A DNA stretch of 10,953 bases from Candidatus Dormiibacterota bacterium (lineage in GTDB: Bacteria > Chloroflexota > Dormibacteria > Aeolococcales > Bog-877). A model generated the notes under the pieces. That model did no database searches. It saw nothing but the letters and a program-made list of their open reading frames with translations, and was not told the origin of the DNA. The DNA lies in the NCBI GenBank assembly GCA_003132265.1, contig PKXE01000100.1:1-10953 (forward strand). The letters are read 5' to 3'. Positions 1-6,259 of the stretch are shown piece after piece. The translations under genes were made by a program, and so were the position numbers. Each line of letters opens with the position of its first letter. The first letter of the stretch is position 1.

Positions 1-281
1 TCGTTGCGCGCCAGGAGTTCCAGGACGATCTCCTCGAACTTGGCCTCGGTGAGGGCTGGGTCCGGCTCCAGGTGCAGGATCCGAGCCGAGCGCAGGATCC
101 GAGTGCCATGCTCCCGGAGCCGGATCACGAAGAGTTGTTCCCGTTCCTCGCTCCAGTAGGCGCGGATCCCCTCGAAGCAGCCGGTACCGTAGTTGAAGGC
201 GTGGGTGGTGACCGGAACGCGGGCCTGCTCCTGGTCCACGAACTCCCCCCCGAAGTAGACGATCTCCCCAGGCGCTGTCAT
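1..281 (-). CDS. Class IV PLP aminotransferase, branched-chain (IlvE)-like, N-terminal part only
   Basis: The 93 visible residues are the N-terminal domain of a fold-type IV PLP aminotransferase of the branched-chain aminotransferase type. They start with YFGGEFV, followed by the hallmark block HAFNYGTGCFEGIRAYW (about residues 27-43) and then RLREH and ILRSARIL (about 54-69). This family transfers amino groups between branched-chain or related amino acids and 2-oxoglutarate. Close relatives include D-amino-acid and (R)-amine transaminases, so substrate is not settled. The catalytic lysine and C-terminal domain lie beyond the left edge. The ATG overlaps the SDR stop codon (ATGA, 278-281) and has a strong Shine-Dalgarno GGAGGT four bases upstream, which supports this start and translational coupling. 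It is the last visible gene of the leftward cupin-SDR-aminotransferase unit. Family call is firm; the IlvE role is inferred. Confidence 0.85.
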   Translation of the reverse strand, partial: MTAPGEIVYFGGEFVDQEQARVPVTTHAFNYGTGCFEGIRAYWSEEREQLFVIRLREHGTRILRSARILHLEPDPALTEAKFEEIVLELLARN

Positions 282-1060
282 ACGTACCTCCCCATGCCAC
301 CACTGACGTCGATCGAAGCCCCGGTGATGTAGCTGGCCCGGGAACTGGCCAGAAACGCGACCAGCCCGGAGACTTCCTCGGCTTCGCCGAACCGACCCAG
401 GGGGACCTCGGCGGCCGCGGTCTGAGCGAGGAAGTCCTCCTCGCTCAGCTGGGGTGCCCGCCGCTGGTGGATGTTGCTCCACTGGGGGGTGCGGACGAAG
501 CCGATGTTGACGCTGTTGACCAGGATCCCTTCCCGGGCCACCTCCATCGCCAGGGCCTTGTTGAAAGCCAGGCAGGCCGCTCGGTCGACCGTAGTGGCAA
601 AGAAGCTGGGGTCGGGCTGCCGCCCATAGATGGCGTTGATGTTGATGATGGATCCGCCCCCGGCGGCCCGCAGGTGCGGCAGGGCGGCCCGACTGCAGCG
701 GATCTGGGAGAAGAGTTTGACCTCCAGATCCGCCTGAAAGTCGGCGTCGGTGAGGGTGGCGAAGGTCCCGGGGTGGGCCCGGCCGGCATTGTTGACCAGC
801 ACGTCGAGGCCGCCCAGCTCAGCCACGGCGTGGGCGAAGAAGCCCTCCACCTGGTCGGCCTTGGTCACGTCGGCGACCTCTGCCATCACCTTGCCGCCGC
901 CTTGGCACAGCTCCCGAGCGGCGGCCTCCACCTCCTCCCGGTGCCGGGCACAGAAAGCGACCGCCGCTCCCTCCGCGAGCAGCTCTTTGGCGATGGCCGC
1001 GCCCAGACCCTTGGAGCCGCCGGTGACGATGGCCCGCCGACCGCGGAGCTGGAGGTCCAC
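278..1060 (-). CDS. Short-chain dehydrogenase/reductase-like protein with replaced catalytic tetrad
   Basis: This is a 260-residue Rossmann-fold SDR, the usual length for classical members. The cofactor motif TGGSKGLG is at residues 13-20, ADV at 64-66, NNAG at 90-93, and the C-terminal segment ASYITGASIDVSGGMG is typical. Aligned by spacing with FabG-type enzymes, the catalytic tetrad Asn-Ser-Tyr-Lys reads Lys115-Ala143-Thr156-Arg160, and the PG motif after the active site reads IG (186-187). The fold and probably NAD(P) binding are therefore kept, but classical SDR chemistry is unlikely. It may use other residues, act on an unusual substrate, or serve a binding role. I chose the GTG at 1060, four bases after the cupin stop with an AAGGCGG-like site upstream. 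The frame stays open to 1231, but that extra stretch overlaps the cupin and does not look like protein. Its stop overlaps the aminotransferase start. Confidence 0.88.
   Translation of the reverse strand: MDLQLRGRRAIVTGGSKGLGAAIAKELLAEGAAVAFCARHREEVEAAARELCQGGGKVMAEVADVTKADQVEGFFAHAVAELGGLDVLVNNAGRAHPGTFATLTDADFQADLEVKLFSQIRCSRAALPHLRAAGGGSIININAIYGRQPDPSFFATTVDRAACLAFNKALAMEVAREGILVNSVNIGFVRTPQWSNIHQRRAPQLSEEDFLAQTAAAEVPLGRFGEAEEVSGLVAFLASSRASYITGASIDVSGGMGRYV
286..291 (-). promoter_or_regulatory. Ribosome binding site of the aminotransferase gene
   Basis: On the minus strand GGAGGT lies four bases before the ATG at 281, inside the last codons of the SDR gene. With the ATGA overlap it supports coupled translation of the two genes. 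Confidence 0.7.
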
Positions 1061-1064
1061 CGGC

Positions 1065-1487
1065 CTAGCCGGCCGCCTTGGGCAAGCTCTGTCCCCGCAG
1101 GGCCAGCAGCGCCCGCCGGGGCGGGTTGAAGACGTCGTACTCGTGGCAGGGCAGGTCGCGGGTGCGGGCCCCATGGGGGACGTTGGCGGGGACCACCGCC
1201 ACCATCCCCGGTGTGAGCAGGCGCACCTCACCGTCGAGGTCGAACTCCAGCTCGCCCTCGACCACCAGGGTCAGCTGCTCCTCGTCGTGGCTGTGCACCG
1301 GCGCCTCGGTATGGGGCGCAAAGCGAACCGAGTTGAGCATGGTGGCCTCGCCGAGGGCGGGCCGGAACTCTAGGCCAGGCACGAACATGACCGGCTCAAC
1401 CTCCCTGGGAAGGTCTACGAAGTGGCCTTTGGCGGTCGGTGCCCGGCCCGATCCCGGCTCGGCGAAGTACTGGTCCGCGAGACTCAT
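1065..1487 (-). CDS. Small single-domain cupin protein
   Basis: The 140-residue protein has one cupin beta-barrel. Motif 1 is APVHSHDEEQLTLVVEGEL (about residues 62-80) with candidate metal ligands His65, His67 and Gln71. Gln here takes the place of the usual Glu. Motif 2 is PGMVAVVPANVPHG (about 93-106) with ligand His105. Small cupins of this type bind a divalent metal and act as dioxygenases, isomerases or small-molecule sensors; sequence alone does not say which. The ATG at 1487 is preferred because GGAGAG (1493-1498) sits five bases upstream. The frame is open to 1601, but the extra residues lack cupin character. It is the first gene of the leftward unit facing the Lrp/AsnC regulator, with the SDR following four bases after its stop, so it probably handles or senses an intermediate of the same pathway. 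Confidence 0.85.
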   Translation of the reverse strand: MSLADQYFAEPGSGRAPTAKGHFVDLPREVEPVMFVPGLEFRPALGEATMLNSVRFAPHTEAPVHSHDEEQLTLVVEGELEFDLDGEVRLLTPGMVAVVPANVPHGARTRDLPCHEYDVFNPPRRALLALRGQSLPKAAG

Positions 1488-1492
1488 AGCTG

Positions 1493-1500
1493 CTCTCCCC
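1493..1500 (-). promoter_or_regulatory. Ribosome binding site of the cupin gene
   Basis: Minus-strand GGGGAGAG ends five bases before the ATG at 1487 and decides that start over the upstream alternative codons in the same frame. Confidence 0.6.
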
Positions 1501-1616
1501 TCCATGCCGCTGAGCCGGCGCTCTCCGCCGGCACCTCGAATCCTGCAGTCGCCGCCGTCCCCACTGGCCGAGCTGAACCTGGCTGCCGGTCCAAGCCGCA
1601 AATGATAGCCGAATTG

Positions 1617-1645
1617 CCACCTTTACCGATATCATGAAAAGGTGG
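1617..1645 (+). repeat. 8-bp inverted repeat covering the RBS of the lrp-like gene
   Basis: CCACCTTT (1617-1624) and AAAGGTGG (1638-1645) are perfect inverted copies separated by 13 bases. The right arm contains AAGGTGG, the likely ribosome binding site for the GTG at 1651. The dyad could be an autoregulatory operator or, if transcribed, a hairpin hiding the ribosome binding site. Confidence 0.5.
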
Positions 1646-1650
1646 GTAGC

Positions 1651-2286
1651 GTGATCACTCCTCGCGGCGTAGTGGTGAAACCCGCTGATCACCTTACTCA
1701 TGGTGCGGTAGAGCCCGGGGCCTTCGCAGCGCTCCAAGGGCCGCCGGTTGGCGTCGATCAGACCGACCTCCAGATCCTGGTACTGCTGCTGCACGACGCC
1801 CGCCGCTCCGTGCGCGGGATCGCCGCCGAGGTGCACATGTCGGCCCCAGCGGTGGCGGAGCGGATCGCCCGGCTGGAGCGCCACGGGGTCGTCCGCGGCT
1901 ACCGAGCCGAGATCGACTGGGGCCGCCTAGGCTACGGACTGCTGGTCTACATCCGGGTCACCGGGGTGCAGGGAAGCGAGCAGTCCGACACCGTCGCCGA
2001 GCTGCGGCACCTGCCCGAGGTGGAGCAGGTGGAGGTCGTCACCGGCGACTCCGACCTCTTGGTGCGGCTGCGGGCCCGGGACCAGCAGCACCTGCGCGAG
2101 TTGCTCTTCGAGCGGGTCTGGAAGATCAGCGGGATCCAGCGCACCGAGACCCTGCTCTGCCTGGGCGAACTGCCGCCCAAGTCGTTCGACCTGGAACTGG
2201 CCCAGTCGCTGCTGGATCAAATTGATCCCGACCGGGCTCGCCCCGGGGGCAACGGCACCGCCGCTGAGGTCGGCCCTCTTGTGTGA
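1651..2286 (+). CDS. Lrp/AsnC-family transcriptional regulator
   Basis: The 211-residue protein has an N-terminal winged helix-turn-helix (about residues 35-85; DQTDLQILVLLLHDARRS through SAPAVAERIARLERHGVVRGY) and a C-terminal RAM ligand-binding domain (about 95-175; VTGDSDLLVRLRARD, then GIQRTETLLCLGEL). Typical members have about 150 residues; this one has some 35 extra at the N-terminus and a 35-residue tail without recognised motifs. Such proteins form dimers or octamers that respond to amino acids, usually regulating nearby genes and themselves. It sits divergent to the cupin unit and is first in the GATase-GS-Dabb unit, so it is the likely local regulator. The GTG at 1651 is chosen because AAGGTGG lies five bases upstream; GTG at 1642, 1672 or 1675 are alternatives. 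Its end overlaps the next gene by 8 bases. Confidence 0.88.
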   Translation: MITPRGVVVKPADHLTHGAVEPGAFAALQGPPVGVDQTDLQILVLLLHDARRSVRGIAAEVHMSAPAVAERIARLERHGVVRGYRAEIDWGRLGYGLLVYIRVTGVQGSEQSDTVAELRHLPEVEQVEVVTGDSDLLVRLRARDQQHLRELLFERVWKISGIQRTETLLCLGELPPKSFDLELAQSLLDQIDPDRARPGGNGTAAEVGPLV

Positions 2287-3046
2287 GATCTTGGTCGCGG
2301 TCTGGCCCGAGCCGCAGCCCTTCGCTCGGTTGCTGCCCTGGGGGCTGGAGCTGGAGCGCTTCGGCGTGGCCAGCTTCGGCTGGGGCCTGGCCTGGCGCGA
2401 GGGGGGACGGGTGCGCCGGTACCGCGATCCCGGGCGGCTGGTCGACGACGAGGCGGGCCAGGCCCAGCTGAAACAGATCCGCTCCACCCACTTCCTGCTC
2501 CACCTGCGCCGCCCCTCCCAGCTCACCACGGTCGCGCTGGCCGACAGCCAGCCCTTTGTGGCCGAGGACGGCTCCTTCGCCTTCGCCCACAACGGGCGGC
2601 TGGAGGGCGCCCCCGGCATCCGTCAGCGCTTCCCGGGAAAGCTGGAGGGCCAGGCTGACAGCGAGGTGGGATTCCGGCTCTTCGAGGCGTTGGTCGCGGG
2701 AGGCCAGGCGCCCTCAGAGGCGCTGCGGCAGGTCCACCAGCAGCTGGGCGGGAGCGCCAATCTGGCCTATCTGCCCTCCCAGGGAGCACCCCTTTTCTAC
2801 GCGGGCAACAAGGAGAACGCTGGCTGGCGCTTCCGCCTCGAGGGAGCCGAGGTCGCCAGCACCGCCCTCCACTCGGCGGATGAGGCCATCTTCAGCCTCT
2901 GCTTCCCCGCCGCCACCCAGCGGGTTAGGCTGGCGCTCGAGGAGGTGGTGTCGCTGGGGCAGAGCCCGTCCGGCGAGCCAGCGGCTTCGGGGGCGGCGTC
3001 GGGGCGCGAACGGCGGCGGGAGAGCTTGAAAGAGGAGGAGAGGTAG
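2279..3046 (+). CDS. Class II glutamine amidotransferase (Ntn-hydrolase) domain protein
   Basis: The 255-residue protein fits the class II (N-terminal nucleophile) glutaminase domain. Starting at TTG 2279, with GAGGT eight bases upstream, the second residue is Cys, the nucleophile exposed after Met removal. The spacing of the rest matches the GlmS/PurF-type site: GWG at 34-36, HLR with Arg77, QPF at 91-93, HNGR with Asn105-Gly106, and DSE with Asp127. No synthase domain follows, and the C-terminal tail is low-complexity and charged. Stand-alone class II domains include EgtC, which hydrolyses a gamma-glutamyl amide in ergothioneine synthesis, and MgsA of N-methylglutamate synthase. It directly abuts the GS-like gene (stop TAG 3044-3046, ATG 3047), so hydrolysis or transfer of a gamma-glutamyl group made by that ligase is a reasonable inference. 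Longer starts in this frame would bury the Cys. Confidence 0.85.
   Translation: MCEILVAVWPEPQPFARLLPWGLELERFGVASFGWGLAWREGGRVRRYRDPGRLVDDEAGQAQLKQIRSTHFLLHLRRPSQLTTVALADSQPFVAEDGSFAFAHNGRLEGAPGIRQRFPGKLEGQADSEVGFRLFEALVAGGQAPSEALRQVHQQLGGSANLAYLPSQGAPLFYAGNKENAGWRFRLEGAEVASTALHSADEAIFSLCFPAATQRVRLALEEVVSLGQSPSGEPAASGAASGRERRRESLKEEER
3033..3038 (+). promoter_or_regulatory. Ribosome binding site of the GS-like gene
   Basis: AGGAGG lies eight bases before the ATG at 3047, inside the last codons (KEEER) of the amidotransferase gene, indicating coupled expression. Confidence 0.75.
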
Positions 3047-4549
3047 ATGACGAGCACCCCAGTGCAGGACCTGGCCGTAGGCAAGGTGGACTTCATCGCG
3101 GAGCATGGTCTCTTCACTGACGCCATGCACGCGGCGGCCGAGCGCGCCGCCGCCCTGGTCTCCGAGCAGGGCATCCGCACGGTGCGGATCGGGGTGGTGG
3201 ACCAGCACGGGGCGGTGCGCTGTACGTTCGTCTCCACCCACGATTTCCTGCTGTCTTTGCGCAACGGCATCGACTTCTCCGGCGCCATCCTCAGCCTCGA
3301 CACCGCTAACAAGGTCTTCCCCCCGGCTTTCGTGGAGGGCGGCGGCTTCGGAATCCCTGAGCTCACCGGCTTCCCTGACGTGGTCCTGGTCCCCGACCCG
3401 ACCACCTTCCAGATCCTGCCCTGGGCCAACCAGACCGCCTGGATGCTTTCAGACGCCTACTTCAGCAACGGCAAGCCGGTGGGGCTCAGCACCCGCCAGG
3501 TGCTGCGCCGGCAGCTGGACGCGGCGAGGGAGCTGGGCTTCGAGTACGCCGCCGGGCTGGAGGTGGAGTTCTACATCTTCTATCGGGAGCGGACCCGGAT
3601 CGGCATCGACCAGACCGGCTGGCCGCCCCTGGCGCCCCCCGTCAGCGTGGTGGCCCAGGGCTACCAGTACCTCTCCGAGAACCGCCTGGCCCAGATCAGC
3701 GAGATCCTGGACCCCCTGCGCGATCACCTGGAGGCGGTCGGGCTGCCCCTGCGCACCATCGAGGACGAGTGGGGCCCCGGCCAGACCGAGATCACCTTCG
3801 ACCCCCAGGTGGGGCTGGGGCCCGCCGATGCCATGATCCTGTTCCGGACCGCCGCCAAGCAGATCTGCCACCAGCTGGGCTACCACGCCACCTTCATGTG
3901 CCGGCCGCTACTGCCCAACGTATCCTCCAGTGGCTGGCACCTGCACGAGTCCCTCCAGGACGCCAAGCGCGGGGGCAACGCCTTCGCCAGCACCGACCAC
4001 GAGGCGCTCTCTCTGACCGGGCGCCAGTTCGCGGCCGGGATCCTGGACCACGCCATCCCCATGACCGTCTTCTCCACCCCCACGGTCAACGGCTTCAAGC
4101 GCTTCAAGCCCTACTCCTTCGCGCCCAACCGGGTCAACTGGGCGGTGGAGAACCGGGGCTCGATGCTGCGGGTGCAGGGGCAGCCCGGGGACCAAGGCTC
4201 GCATCTGGAGAACCGGCTCGGTGAGCCGGCGGCCAACCCCTACCTCTACATGGCCGCCAACATCGCCGCCGGCCTGGACGGAATCCGGCGCCAGCTGACC
4301 CCGCCCCCGATGGTGCAGGCCGACCCCTATTCGGAGGCGGCCCCGGCCCTCCCCGCCAGCCTGGGCGAGGCGGTGGAGGCGCTCGACCGGGACCAGTTCT
4401 TCCGCCAGGCGCTGGGGCCTGAGATCGTCGACTACCTGGTCATGCTCAAGCGCTTTGAGTTCAACCGCTATCAGACCGAGGCTGGCGCCGACGCCGACCC
4501 CGGCGAGGTCACCGAGTGGGAGCAGAACGAGTACTTTGAATTCTTCTAG
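3047..4549 (+). CDS. Glutamine synthetase-like ligase (GS superfamily, probable gamma-glutamyl-amine ligase)
   Basis: The 500-residue protein has the GS beta-grasp N-terminal domain (about 40-140) and the catalytic domain. Visible motifs are GLEVEF (170-175) with metal-binding Glu172/Glu174, DEWGPGQTEITF (240-251) in place of the HHE-x-GQ-x-E of true GS, SGWHLHES (295-302), NGFKRFKPYSFAPNR (348-362), NR (369-370), ENR (388-390) and ANPYL (396-400). These show an ATP-dependent ligase that activates glutamate, or a like carboxylate, as an acyl phosphate. Two points argue against ammonia assimilation. The FDGSS segment holding the ammonium-binding Asp of classical GS reads FSGA (77-80), and the adenylylation context NLYDLPPE is not kept (DPYSEAAP, 427-434). 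Relatives such as PuuA, GlnA3/GlnA4, GMAS and IpuC glutamylate amines. Its ATG follows the amidotransferase stop directly. The substrate is unknown, and annotation simply as glutamine synthetase would be an over-call. Confidence 0.88.
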   Translation: MTSTPVQDLAVGKVDFIAEHGLFTDAMHAAAERAAALVSEQGIRTVRIGVVDQHGAVRCTFVSTHDFLLSLRNGIDFSGAILSLDTANKVFPPAFVEGGGFGIPELTGFPDVVLVPDPTTFQILPWANQTAWMLSDAYFSNGKPVGLSTRQVLRRQLDAARELGFEYAAGLEVEFYIFYRERTRIGIDQTGWPPLAPPVSVVAQGYQYLSENRLAQISEILDPLRDHLEAVGLPLRTIEDEWGPGQTEITFDPQVGLGPADAMILFRTAAKQICHQLGYHATFMCRPLLPNVSSSGWHLHESLQDAKRGGNAFASTDHEALSLTGRQFAAGILDHAIPMTVFSTPTVNGFKRFKPYSFAPNRVNWAVENRGSMLRVQGQPGDQGSHLENRLGEPAANPYLYMAANIAAGLDGIRRQLTPPPMVQADPYSEAAPALPASLGEAVEALDRDQFFRQALGPEIVDYLVMLKRFEFNRYQTEAGADADPGEVTEWEQNEYFEFF

Positions 4550-4576
4550 CCCTCTGGCTGCGGGCTCCTGCCTCTG

Positions 4577-4936
4577 ATGGCCACGCCGCCGCCCGACCCC
4601 ACCTCCGATCTCCCAATCCAGCACCTGGTCCTCTTCCGGCTAGCGGAGGATCCTGGACCCGAAGTGGAGGAGGAGATGCGCCGCCAGATCGTCCAATGGG
4701 TGGGCATTCCTGGGCTGCGCCGGCTCCGGTTCGGACGCGACACGCTCGGCCGGGCCGAGGGTTACCAGTTCGGACTCCTCACCGAGTTCAGCGACCCCGC
4801 CACCTACGCCGCTTACCTGGCCCACCCCCTGCACCAGAGCTTCCTCGCCTGGGTTCTGGCCCGCTCCTTCGACGTGATCCGCTTTGATTACGCGCTCACG
4901 GCCCAGACCAGCCTGCGGGAGCCAGCTGCGGGCTGA
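4577..4936 (+). CDS. Dabb (stress-responsive alpha/beta-barrel) domain protein
   Basis: The 119-residue protein fits the Dabb family of small dimeric ferredoxin-like barrels. It has HLVLFRL (16-22), an amphipathic helix rich in Glu and Arg, GIPGLRRLRFG (43-53), then GLLTEFSDPATYAAYLAHPLHQSFL (about 66-90) and DVIRFDY (99-105). Family members include stress proteins and small cyclases or decarboxylases, so a catalytic or binding role in the pathway is possible but not shown. It starts 27 bases after the GS-like stop and is probably the last gene of the unit. No good Shine-Dalgarno precedes the ATG at 4577, so the start is less certain than the family. Confidence 0.82.
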   Translation: MATPPPDPTSDLPIQHLVLFRLAEDPGPEVEEEMRRQIVQWVGIPGLRRLRFGRDTLGRAEGYQFGLLTEFSDPATYAAYLAHPLHQSFLAWVLARSFDVIRFDYALTAQTSLREPAAG

Positions 4937-4963
4937 GTCCGTACCGAGCCTAGTAGCTGGCCG

Positions 4964-6247
4964 CTAGCTGAGGGTGCTCAGCCAGGTGGAGAGGATGTCG
5001 GGGGCACCTTGGGAGTCCGGCTCCAGCCGCAGGGTGCGGTCCTCCGCGCTCCGCTCCTCCAGGATGTAGTCGACATCCTTCAGCTGATGTCCGGTGAGGA
5101 TCGCCACCACATCTGCCTCGGGCTCGATCTGGCCGGCCTGCCGCAGTTTTCGCAGACCCGCGACCGTCGTGGCCGAGGCCGGCTCGCAGCCGATCCCGTC
5201 GCGTCCCAGCGCCTCCTTGGCGGCCTCGATCTCCTGGTCTGAAACCGACTCAGCCGCTCCCTCGGACCACCTGAGGGCGCGCAGTGCCTTGGTCCAGTTG
5301 GCGGGACTGCCGATCCTGATCGCGGTGGCCCTCGTCTGAGGGTCGGGAAGCGGCTCCAGGGTGCGGTCCCCGGAAGCCCACATCCGAAAGAAGGGGTTCG
5401 ACCCCTCGGCCTGGACCACGAGCAGGCGGGGGATCTTGCTGATGAGGCCGAAGCTGCTCAGCTCCATCAGCCCCTTCCCGATCGCGGAGATGTTGCCCAG
5501 GTTGCCCCCCGGGACCACCACGTAGTCGGGAACCCGCCAGCCCCGCTGCTCCAGCAGCTCGACGATCACCGTCTTCTGGCCCTCGATCCGGTAGGGATTG
5601 ATCGAGTTGACCAGATACCAGCCCAGCTCTCCCGCTACCTGGCGGAGCAGCTTGAGCGCCTGGTCGAAGTTGTTCCCGGTCTCGATGACCAGGGCCCCAA
5701 AATCGATCGCCTGGGCCAGCTTGGCGCTCGAGACAGCACCCTCGGGAACGAAGAGAAGCGCCCTCAGCCCGGCCCGGGCAGCGTAGGCGGCCATCGAGGA
5801 GGAGGTGTTACCGGTGGAGGCGCAGGCCACCACCTGGGCTCGCTGGGAGACCGCGTGGCTGATGCAGGCGGTCATCCCCAGGTCCTTGAAGGACCCGGTC
5901 GGGTTGACCCCCTGGTGCTTCACCATGAGGCGGTCGAGGCCCGCCCAGCTCGCCGCCTGGGCGGAGCTCACCAAAGGGGTTGAGCCCTCGCCCAAGGAGA
6001 TCGGCAGCTGGTCTGGGGCGAGGAACGGCAGCAACTCCCGGAAGCGCCAGACGCCACTTCGGTCGGCCTCTTCATCCCCCCCCTGCCGCCCGCGCCAGAG
6101 CTCAGGCCACCGACCGGGGTCGGCTTCCCCGAATTCGTAGCCCACCTCCAGCAGCCCGCCACAGCTGGCGCAGGCGTAGGAGATGCCCGGCTGCTGACTC
6201 TCTCTGGAGCAGCCGGGGTCGGAGCAGCGCAGAAAGGAACGGGTCAC
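4964..6247 (-). CDS. thrC: Threonine synthase, plant/cyanobacterial-like subtype (second thrC paralogue)
   Basis: The 427-residue protein is a fold-type II PLP enzyme. An N-terminal zinc ribbon has Cys8, Cys13, Cys26 and Cys29. The PLP block NPTGSFKDLGM (115-125) has Schiff-base Lys121, followed by ACASTGNTSSS (141-151), IEGQKT, the phosphate-binding VPGGNLGNI, and near the end LTGHQLKD. Threonine synthase converts O-phosphohomoserine to L-threonine. The KDLGM form, where many bacterial enzymes have KDRGM, together with GGNLGNI, resembles plant threonine synthase. It is the last gene of the operon; GTG at 6247 lies 12 bases after the kinase stop, with a weak purine-rich GAGAGCGA before it. 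A different threonine-synthase-type gene heads the same operon, so one of the two may use another substrate or be regulated differently. By motifs this one is the more canonical threonine synthase. Confidence 0.88.
   Translation of the reverse strand: MTRSFLRCSDPGCSRESQQPGISYACASCGGLLEVGYEFGEADPGRWPELWRGRQGGDEEADRSGVWRFRELLPFLAPDQLPISLGEGSTPLVSSAQAASWAGLDRLMVKHQGVNPTGSFKDLGMTACISHAVSQRAQVVACASTGNTSSSMAAYAARAGLRALLFVPEGAVSSAKLAQAIDFGALVIETGNNFDQALKLLRQVAGELGWYLVNSINPYRIEGQKTVIVELLEQRGWRVPDYVVVPGGNLGNISAIGKGLMELSSFGLISKIPRLLVVQAEGSNPFFRMWASGDRTLEPLPDPQTRATAIRIGSPANWTKALRALRWSEGAAESVSDQEIEAAKEALGRDGIGCEPASATTVAGLRKLRQAGQIEPEADVVAILTGHQLKDVDYILEERSAEDRTLRLEPDSQGAPDILSTWLSTLS
4967..4982. terminator. 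Weak candidate hairpin at the convergent gene ends
   Basis: GCTGAG (4967-4972) and CTCAGC (4977-4982) can form a 6-bp stem with a GGTG loop at the 3' end of the thrC2-like gene, next to the 27-bp gap to the Dabb gene. There is no T-run on either strand, so intrinsic termination is unproven. Confidence 0.22.
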
Positions 6248-6259
6248 TCGCTCTCGACT

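Larger units (their letters stand above)
1488..1650. promoter_or_regulatory. Divergent control region between cupin and lrp-like genes
   Basis: This 163-bp gap separates the leftward cupin unit from the rightward Lrp/AsnC unit. Its right end (about 1600-1640) is clearly AT-richer than the surroundings and carries two inverted repeats: ATGATA (1602-1607) with TATCAT (1630-1635), and CCACCTTT (1617-1624) with AAAGGTGG (1638-1645). Lrp/AsnC regulators commonly bind such dyads and control divergent neighbours, so these are operator candidates. I did not find a convincing -35/-10 pair on either strand. Confidence 0.5.

Noticed and set aside
74..103. 12-bp direct repeat GCAGGATCCGAG at 18-bp spacing
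   Set aside because: It encodes RIL...ARIL in a segment conserved in this aminotransferase family, so it is coding constraint rather than a duplication or binding site.
467..1129. 220-codon plus-strand frame opposite the SDR gene
   Set aside because: Low-complexity composition and no motif; the minus strand carries clear SDR motifs throughout.
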